A stretch of 32,775 bases of DNA from Acidobacteriota bacterium (GTDB lineage: Bacteria; Acidobacteriota; Terriglobia; Acidiferrales; UBA7541), in the NCBI GenBank assembly GCA_003167215.1, contig PMTV01000068.1, positions 1-32,775 on the forward strand, written 5' to 3'. Shown here piece after piece: positions 32,270-32,775 of this stretch. Below the pieces are notes generated by a model. That model searched no databases and was not told the origin of the DNA. It saw only the letters and a program-made list of their open reading frames with translations. Numbering within the stretch: the stretch's first letter is position 1; each line of letters opens with the position of its first letter. The position numbers were made by a program, and so were the translations under genes.

Positions 32270-32775
32270 TTAGATCACAACGCTAATGCCAACGCGAGCG
32301 CCGGGATAGTACGGGTTGCACAGATAATAGCCGCCGTCGATGTAATCAACGTAAACGTTATCGGTGTAGTACCAGCCCTCCGGCCACGGATTCTCGAATC
32401 CAAACCAAAAACCACCGTATTGGAATCGTGAAAAACCGCCGACCATCACTGGCTGGTTGATTACGAAGGTGTGCTCCGAACCAAAATTGGCGCGGAATCG
32501 ATCGTCAGGTATGCGAGCGCTGCTTCTGGCGCTGAGCCGAAGTGCCGGCTCTGAGCGTTGCTTCTGCTCTGCGGCTGCACTGCGCTGAGGCTGACCATGT
32601 TCCTGCGCTGTTGCTTCCTTGCCGCGCCCTTCCTGATTTTCAGTCTTAGCCTGCTTCTCTTGCTCTGCTGGCTTGGCCTGTTTCTCTTGTTTCGCTGGCT
32701 TAGCCTTTGCTTCTTCCTCTTGCTTCGCTGGCTTGGCCTTGGCTTGTTCCTCTTGCTTTGCAGGTTTGGCCTTGG
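32270..32775 (-). CDS. Lys/Ala/Gln-repeat protein with a conserved Tyr/Trp-rich C-terminal domain (3' part, runs off the right edge)
   Basis: Read on the minus strand, an open frame of 168 codons ends with TAA at 32270-32272. It starts within four tandem units of about 11 residues of the type KAKPAKQEEQA, then a polar linker, then a globular end of about 80 residues with IPDDRFRANFGSEHTFVI, FQYGGFWFGF, PWPEGWYYTDNVYVDYID and GGYYLCNPYYPG. I recall similar aromatic-rich ends in acidobacterial exported proteins of unknown function, but the N-terminus, where a signal peptide would be, is outside the window. The 120 bp gap to the DUF3309-type gene holds no evident feature. Confidence 0.85.
   Translation of the reverse strand, partial: KAKPAKQEEQAKAKPAKQEEEAKAKPAKQEKQAKPAEQEKQAKTENQEGRGKEATAQEHGQPQRSAAAEQKQRSEPALRLSARSSARIPDDRFRANFGSEHTFVINQPVMVGGFSRFQYGGFWFGFENPWPEGWYYTDNVYVDYIDGGYYLCNPYYPGARVGISVVI
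32648..32773 (-). repeat. In-frame tandem repeat, about 33 bp period
   Basis: Two exact-length 33 bp units and two 30 bp units encode KAKPAKQEEQA-like peptides on the minus strand. The array reaches the window edge, so the full copy number is unknown. It probably arose by slippage or unequal recombination, and copy number may vary between strains. Confidence 0.8.

Overview
The window looks like part of an Acidobacteriota chromosome (Koribacter- or Sulfotelmatobacter-like; the genus is a guess). Pointers are the PknB-type kinase, a very long Oar-like TonB-dependent receptor with a carboxypeptidase-regulatory-like N-terminus, the menaquinol-style bc/caa3 respiratory operon, and the small DUF3309-type and Lys/Ala-repeat proteins near the right end. 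Coding density is high, no stretch over 300 bp lacks a gene, and I saw no tRNA, rRNA, CRISPR array, insertion sequence or phage gene.

Left part (1-2856): the 5' end of a serine/threonine kinase gene (minus strand), a 230 bp divergent spacer holding a strong hairpin, an ABC-2 exporter pair (ATPase plus permease), and a doubtful small ORF.

Respiratory operon (2853-10759, plus strand): eight tightly spaced genes encode a quinol-to-oxygen chain. They are CoxB (CuA plus haem c), CtaD, CtaE, a six-helix protein, a dihaem cytochrome c lipoprotein, a Rieske protein, a cytochrome b fused to a C-terminal cytochrome c, and the assembly factor CtaG. All four c-haem sites are membrane tethered and no soluble cytochrome c is encoded, so this may be a bcc-caa3 supercomplex.

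Carbohydrate locus (10869-31632): about 20 kb. A GH36-like lipoprotein gene comes first. The minus-strand operon DeoR-SIS isomerase-PfkB kinase diverges from a FruK/LacC-like kinase gene. A second minus-strand operon, DeoR-anchored amidohydrolase, diverges from a 12 kb plus-strand operon: TonB-dependent receptor, class I aldolase, mutarotase-like protein, second GH36-like lipoprotein, FGGY kinase, FucI/AraA-type isomerase, APC permease. I infer import of an alpha-linked, probably galactose-configured, glycan, lipoprotein hydrolysis, mutarotation, aldose-ketose isomerisation, one or two phosphorylations and aldol cleavage. No Leloir genes (galK, galT, galE) are in the window. This locus is the best candidate for an undescribed system; its substrate is not proven by sequence.

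Right end (31629-32775): a small hypothetical gene, a DUF3309-type membrane peptide gene with a likely terminator, and the 3' part of a Lys/Ala-repeat protein gene running off the edge, all on the minus strand.
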